64,000 nt of DNA from VBCK01 sp035939615 (GTDB lineage: Bacteria > Pseudomonadota > Gammaproteobacteria > Burkholderiales > Burkholderiaceae_F): NCBI GenBank assembly GCA_035939615.1, contig DASZFP010000022.1, positions 16,626-80,625 on the forward strand. The letters run 5' to 3'. Numbering within the stretch: the stretch's first letter is position 1; each line of letters begins with the position of its first letter. Shown here one piece after another: positions 61,301 through 64,000 of the stretch. The translations under genes and the position numbers were made by a program. Below the pieces are notes generated by a model. That model was not told the origin of the DNA. It worked only from the letters and a program-made list of their open reading frames with translations, and did not search any database.

Positions 61301-62325
61301 ACCAGTGGCTTGTGCCCCGTCGCAAAGAAACCCTGCGACCCGGACGAATGCCGCTGTCCGCTGACGATCGTGCAGTGCGCCTCCCCGATCAGATCCTCGA
61401 CCTGGCGCGGTCCATCGCTGGTCATGACCCACGTGTCCGCAGGAACGCACGGGTTGGTCGCTGCAATCGTCTCGCAGTAGGACAGGTTGTTGTCTGCGTT
61501 GACCCGGTCGATGAACACCACGCCCGGCTCGGCATGGTCGTACGTCGAGTGCATCATCTGGTCGAACAGGTCGCGCGCCCGCACGCGCCGGTAGCCCCAG
61601 GTCCCGTCGGGGCGGCGCGCGGCGCCTTCCTTGTCGAAGGGTTCGGCAGCGTGCCAGAGCTCGATAGTTCCGTCCGACTCGACCGCGCGCATGAACTCGT
61701 CGGTCACCGCCACCGACATGTTGAAGTTCGACAGCGAGCCGTCGTGCTTGGCGTTGATGAAGTCCTCGATGTCCGGATGGTCGCAGCGCATCACGCCCAT
61801 CTGGGCTCCGCGCCGGCTGCCGGCCGATTCGAGCGTCTCGCAGCTCTTGTCGAACACGCGCATGTAGGACAGCGGCCCGCTCGCGCGCGAATGGGTGCCG
61901 TGTACCAGCGCGCCGCGAGGCCGGATCAGCGAGAAGTCGTAGCCGACGCCGCCGCCGCGGCGCATCGTCTCGGCGGCCTGGTTCAGCGCCAGGTAAATGG
62001 ACGGCACGCCGCCGTTCACCCCGCTGATCGCGTCGCCGACCGGCTGCACGAAGCAGTTGATCAGCGTGGCCGAGATCTCGGTGCCGGCCGCCGAGTTGAC
62101 CCGTCCGCCCGGAATGAAGCCGGCCACCATCGCTTCGAAGAAGCGCTGCTCCCAGTGCTCGCGCAGCTGCGGCGGTTCGACCGCGGCCAGGCCCCGGGCG
62201 ACCCGGCGGCGTACCTCGTCGGCCGTTTTCTCGTCGCCCTTGGCGTATTTTTCGAGCAGCACGTCCAGGCAGATCGCCTGTTCGTCCAGCAGTGTTGCGG
62301 CCTGGTCGAGTTTCATCCCACGCAT
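58336..62325 (-). CDS. nrdJ: adenosylcobalamin-dependent (class II) ribonucleotide reductase, interrupted by an intein
   Basis: The 1329-residue precursor is a class II ribonucleotide reductase that makes deoxyribonucleotides with B12, without oxygen. The N-terminal extein (residues 1-292) holds the redox Cys91 in LINCFVQPVGD and ends ETIAATNP. The C-terminal extein starts with Cys672 in CGEQALPSYGCCCLGSINLT, which aligns with the thiyl-radical cysteine, followed by the partner redox cysteines. APTGTISLAFASNASGGIEP is the substrate-phosphate loop. The end carries CPSCGAAAM and GCEFCTACGFTGACS, the cysteine-rich tail of bacterial NrdJ. The spliced enzyme would be 950 residues. Residues 293-671 are the intein. 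MRG and MKL starts are both possible. Confidence 0.96.
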   Translation of the reverse strand: MRGMKLDQAATLLDEQAICLDVLLEKYAKGDEKTADEVRRRVARGLAAVEPPQLREHWEQRFFEAMVAGFIPGGRVNSAAGTEISATLINCFVQPVGDAISGVNGGVPSIYLALNQAAETMRRGGGVGYDFSLIRPRGALVHGTHSRASGPLSYMRVFDKSCETLESAGSRRGAQMGVMRCDHPDIEDFINAKHDGSLSNFNMSVAVTDEFMRAVESDGTIELWHAAEPFDKEGAARRPDGTWGYRRVRARDLFDQMMHSTYDHAEPGVVFIDRVNADNNLSYCETIAATNPCVPADTWVMTSDGPRQVEDLIGEAHCTIVSGQRHSSGSQGFFATGHKPLVELRTREGFKLRLTADHKVRRIPDVTRYGESAEWLEAGKLVPGDRVSLHNHRELSGWPGRGTEAEGYLLGFLVGDGSLKQDGSGATLAIWAPAAALANGAPVVPPGARSLIDAVSEAVQTLHHRADFSGWHQVSGRPEWRLTSAPLRDLAESFGLRAGAKRPGKLIEQASASFYRGFLRGLFDTDGSVQGSQDKGISVRLAQSDLETLECGQRMLLRLGIVATIYAERRPAGFKMLPDDRGGARAYPIRAQHELVIANDNLIRFADIVGFADCEKRARLDGLLVAYRRNANRERFWVTVDDVAEAGSAPVFDVQVQEVHAFDANGFYVHNCGEQALPSYGCCCLGSINLTRFVRDSFADSAAFDFDGFREVVGIAIRALDNVLDATLWPLAEQEIEAMNKRRVGLGFTGLGNALTMMNLRYDAEPAREMASLISSAMRDTAYEASVDLAKEKGRFPLFDAARYLAEPHCAARLPESVQARIREHGIRNSHLLSIAPTGTISLAFASNASGGIEPTFAWTYIRKKRMPDGTRQDYTVEDYAYRLYKHMGGDPAELPQAFVGALEMRAVDHMRMIAAVQPYIDAAVSKTVNVPEDYPFDDFRDLYLQAWKAGLKGITTYRPNQVIGEVLSVRKDGAVAPQDLGEGPDRRVKLDTTPVPALASLKWPGRPDLAAGNMAWTYMVEIPARNESFAIFIGEVGAPPMPFEVWVNGAEQPRGLGAIAKTLSMDMRSEDRAWLKLKLDALTRSRDEQGFQIPFPPNGERVYVSGVVAAFARIVHQRCDELGAFAEIDRHPTPVLDALFTRKEPKAGALGTMSWTVDVVNPNTGDDFVLGVKELNLPDGSRRPYSLWLAGEYPKVLDGLCKLLSLDMRVVDANWIGMKLKKLLNFGEQNGEFWAPVPGADRSALFASTVSYIAALLLHRYKVLGLLDDDGRAIRSVGILAMPQARKTVELGTAAIKGKVCPSCGAAAMIRRDGCEFCTACGFTGACS
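60313..61449 (-). mobile_element. LAGLIDADG intein in nrdJ
   Basis: This in-frame 379-codon insertion has all splicing blocks. It begins CVPADTWVMTSDGPRQVEDL (block A, Cys1), block B has Thr63-x-x-His66 in RLTADHKVRR, block F is FDVQVQEVHAFDANGFYV, and block G ends His378-Asn379 before the extein Cys. Two LAGLIDADG-type motifs, LLGFLVGDGS (117-126) and LRGLFDTDGS (227-236), each keep the catalytic Asp, so the homing endonuclease could be active. The insertion point is NP/CGEQ, with the +1 residue being the reductase's predicted catalytic Cys. Confidence 0.95.
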
Positions 62326-62343
62326 TCCCGATAGGAAGCCCGC

Positions 62344-62349
62344 ATTATA
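62344..62349 (-). promoter_or_regulatory. candidate -10 element of nrdJ
   Basis: A perfect TATAAT on the minus strand lies 19 bp upstream of the nrdJ ATG, predicting a very short leader of about 10 nt. The -35 region is weak (TCGATT at 17 bp). A leader this short leaves no room for a cobalamin riboswitch. The 98-bp gap is shared with the divergent cysB gene. Confidence 0.5.
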
Positions 62350-62423
62350 GAAACGCTTCGTGCCGGAATCGACCTTTGGAAGAAACTTTCGTTGCCGGGA
62401 TCGAGGTCTCTATACTCGCCCGC

Positions 62424-63353
62424 GTGAATCTGCAGCAATTCCGGTACCTGCGCGAAGCCGTCCGTCAGAAACTGAATCTGACCGCGGCGGCCAAGATGTT
62501 GCACACGTCGCAGCCGGGCGTATCCAAGGCCATCATCGAGCTGGAGGAGGAACTGGGCGTATCCGTGTTCGCGCGACACGGCAAGCGCATCCTGGGCTTG
62601 ACTCCGCCTGGCCAGCAGGTGCTCGATGCGGCCGAGCGCATCATGACCGAGATCGACAATCTCAAAAAGCTGGCGCGCGACTACGCCGGCAGCCCCGAGG
62701 GCACGCTGCGGCTGGCCACGACGCACACGCAGGCGCGTTACGTGCTGCCGCCGGTGGTGCAGCGTTTCGCCGAGAAATACCCGCAAGTGCGGGTCAAGCT
62801 GCTGCAGGGCAATCCCCCGCAGATCGCCGCGATGCTGGCCGCCGGCCAGGCCGATATCGGAATGGCGACCGAGACGCTGGCGGAGACGCCCGGGCTCAAA
62901 TCGATTCCGGTTTTTGAATGGGAGCACGTGGTGGTCGTCAAGGCGGACCACCCGCTGGAGCGCTTTGCCCGCCATCCGGAGCGGCTCACGCTGAAGGAAC
63001 TCGCCAAGTACCCGATCGTGACCTATGAATCGCACTTCTCGGGGCGCAGCCGGATCGACCAGGCGTTCGCAGCAGCCGCGATCGAACCGTCCATCGTGCT
63101 GGAGGCCATCGATGCCGACGTGATCAAGACCTATGTGCTGGCGGGGATGGGCGTGGGAATCGTCGCCGATCTGGCCACCGGGAACCATTCGGAAGACCTG
63201 GTCGCCATCAAGTGCGGCGGGCACCTGTTCGGCCGCAACACCGCACGGCTGGCCGTCAAGCAGGGCGCCTACCTGCGCGGTTTCGTCTATGCGTTCATCG
63301 AGCTGGTGGCACCCGGCTGGGACAAAAAGCGTGTCGAGCAGGCCTTTCGCTAG
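62424..63353 (+). CDS. cysB: CysB-family LysR-type transcription regulator
   Basis: This 309-residue regulator begins at GTG with NLQQFRYLREAVRQKLNLTA and AAKMLHTSQPGVSKAIIELE, the CysB-specific helix-turn-helix. GVSVFARHGKRILGLTPPG follows. The effector domain has RLATTHTQARYVLPPVVQRF, with the Thr residues that bind sulfate or N-acetylserine in CysB, then ADIGMATETLAETPGL and YVLAGMGVGIVADLA. It would activate sulfate uptake and cysteine synthesis genes; none of these are in the window. A TATACT lies only 8 bp before the GTG, hinting at an almost leaderless transcript. It is divergent from nrdJ. Confidence 0.92.
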   Translation: MNLQQFRYLREAVRQKLNLTAAAKMLHTSQPGVSKAIIELEEELGVSVFARHGKRILGLTPPGQQVLDAAERIMTEIDNLKKLARDYAGSPEGTLRLATTHTQARYVLPPVVQRFAEKYPQVRVKLLQGNPPQIAAMLAAGQADIGMATETLAETPGLKSIPVFEWEHVVVVKADHPLERFARHPERLTLKELAKYPIVTYESHFSGRSRIDQAFAAAAIEPSIVLEAIDADVIKTYVLAGMGVGIVADLATGNHSEDLVAIKCGGHLFGRNTARLAVKQGAYLRGFVYAFIELVAPGWDKKRVEQAFR

Positions 63354-63365
63354 CGTGCGGCCGAC

Positions 63366-64000
63366 GTGAGGGTCTGCGTGGTCGGCGCCGGCTCGATCGG
63401 CGCAACGCTCGGGGCAAAGCTGTCGGCGGCCGGCGAGCAGGTCTGCCTGATCGCGCACGGCGAGCACCTGGAGGCGATCCGCCGCGAGGGTTTACAACTG
63501 GTCGACCGGGTCGGCCCGCGGTCCGGGACGTTTCGCCTGCCCGCCAGCGCCGAGCCGTCCGACTTTGGGCCGCAGGACCTGATCGTGATCGCTCTGAAGG
63601 CCTACTCGGTGGCGGCCATGTTGCCCCGGCTGGCGCCGCTGCTCGACGCGGACACCGTGGTGCTGCCGGCGCTGAACGGCCTTCCGTGGTGGTACTTCCA
63701 TCGCGCGGGCGGGCCGCATGACGGCATGCGGTTGCGCTCGCTCGATCCGGATGGAGCGATGCAAGCGGCGCTGGACGCGGCGCGCGTGGTCGGGTGCGTG
63801 GTGCATCTGGCGGCCGAGGCGCTGCAGCCGGGCAGGGTGCAGCACACGGCCGGGCGGCGCCTGATCATCGGCGAGCCGGACGGATCCGATTCGCAGCGAC
63901 TGCGCCGGATCGCGGCGGCGCTGCAGGCGGCCGGCTTCGAGTGCGAGGTTTCGGGCGCGATCCGGCGCGACATCTGGATCAAGCTGATCGGAAATCTCAG
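63366..64000 (+). CDS. 2-dehydropantoate 2-reductase family protein, cut by window edge
   Basis: Starting at GTG 13 bases after the cysB stop, the frame (MRVCVVGAGSIGATLGAKLS) stays open for 211 codons to the window end. It has the ApbA/PanE Rossmann motif, LIVIALKAYSVAAMLPRL with the conserved Lys, VVLPALNGLPWWYFHRAGG with the substrate Asn, and IRRDIWIKLIGNL approaching the catalytic Lys helix. The LNGLPWWYF form is typical of ketopantoate-reductase paralogs in betaproteobacteria. It differs from the member at 25.59 kb, so at least one is not the biosynthetic PanE. No ribosome site is clear. Confidence 0.85.
   Translation, partial: MRVCVVGAGSIGATLGAKLSAAGEQVCLIAHGEHLEAIRREGLQLVDRVGPRSGTFRLPASAEPSDFGPQDLIVIALKAYSVAAMLPRLAPLLDADTVVLPALNGLPWWYFHRAGGPHDGMRLRSLDPDGAMQAALDAARVVGCVVHLAAEALQPGRVQHTAGRRLIIGEPDGSDSQRLRRIAAALQAAGFECEVSGAIRRDIWIKLIGNL

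Noticed and set aside
60368..61450. Separate small genes inside the intein region
   Set aside because: They are off-frame fragments of the in-frame intein, which has all splicing motifs.
62326..62423. Possible cobalamin or dNTP-linked riboswitch, or NrdR boxes, upstream of nrdJ
   Set aside because: The gap is only 98 bp, the predicted leader is about 10 nt, and I saw no conserved riboswitch core or convincing paired NrdR boxes.

Overview
The window is a GC-rich stretch of a proteobacterial chromosome, most likely a betaproteobacterium of the Burkholderiales type. This rests on codon composition, a CysB-family regulator, a small Trp-rich protein of a kind common in that group, NodT-type outer-membrane factors, an MCP with the GGEP HAMP start, and an adenosylcobalamin-dependent (class II) ribonucleotide reductase. 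I saw no rRNA, tRNA, CRISPR array, phage block or intact insertion sequence. The clearest mobile DNA is an intein inside the ribonucleotide reductase gene.

Layout. 1-3.8 kb: an RND pump gene and its periplasmic adaptor, cut by the window edge. 4.0-9.05 kb: a chemoreceptor, a Pit-type phosphate transporter with a candidate Pho box, and an MFS transporter. 9.1-17.3 kb: a secreted phosphoesterase and a complete RND/adaptor/outer-membrane-factor operon. 17.3-24.1 kb: a beta-hydroxyacid-dehydrogenase-like enzyme, a two-component cluster (OmpR-type regulator, single-domain receiver, hybrid kinase), a second phosphoesterase and a transglutaminase-like/TPR lipoprotein. 24.3-30.1 kb: mixed accessory genes (ORF6N protein, Dps, ketopantoate-reductase-like enzyme, an HE-motif protein, PAP2 phosphatase, Tag glycosylase, a repeat-rich secreted protein in AT-richer DNA). 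30.2-36.9 kb: an aminotransferase, a MASE1 hybrid kinase converging on a LuxR-type regulator/S1C protease pair, and an HxlR regulator. 37.3-43.2 kb: a third RND operon (adaptor-pump-OMF) divergent from HxlR. 43.3-52.4 kb: small exported proteins, a peroxiredoxin, DJ-1/PfpI and SDR proteins, a CDP-glucoseen-reductase-like flavoprotein, an ArgD-like aminotransferase, a lipase-like lipoprotein and an OmpW-like protein. 52.4-57.4 kb: a complete branched-chain amino-acid ABC operon (livKHMGF). 57.5-64 kb: a cytochrome c, the small Trp-rich protein, nrdJ with its intein, cysB and a truncated second ketopantoate-reductase-like gene.

Main themes. Export and envelope stress dominate: three RND systems in 43 kb, with HxlR a likely local controller of the third. 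Phosphate handling recurs in the Pit transporter, two phosphoesterases and the PAP2 protein. The most notable finding is a full-length LAGLIDADG intein placed immediately before the predicted catalytic cysteine of NrdJ, so splicing must precede enzyme activity. A second point is a dispersed repeat family (core like cttcgccctgcgggctacg) that has entered coding sequence at several loci and, as four 39-bp tandem units, forms the N-terminus of an SDR gene.
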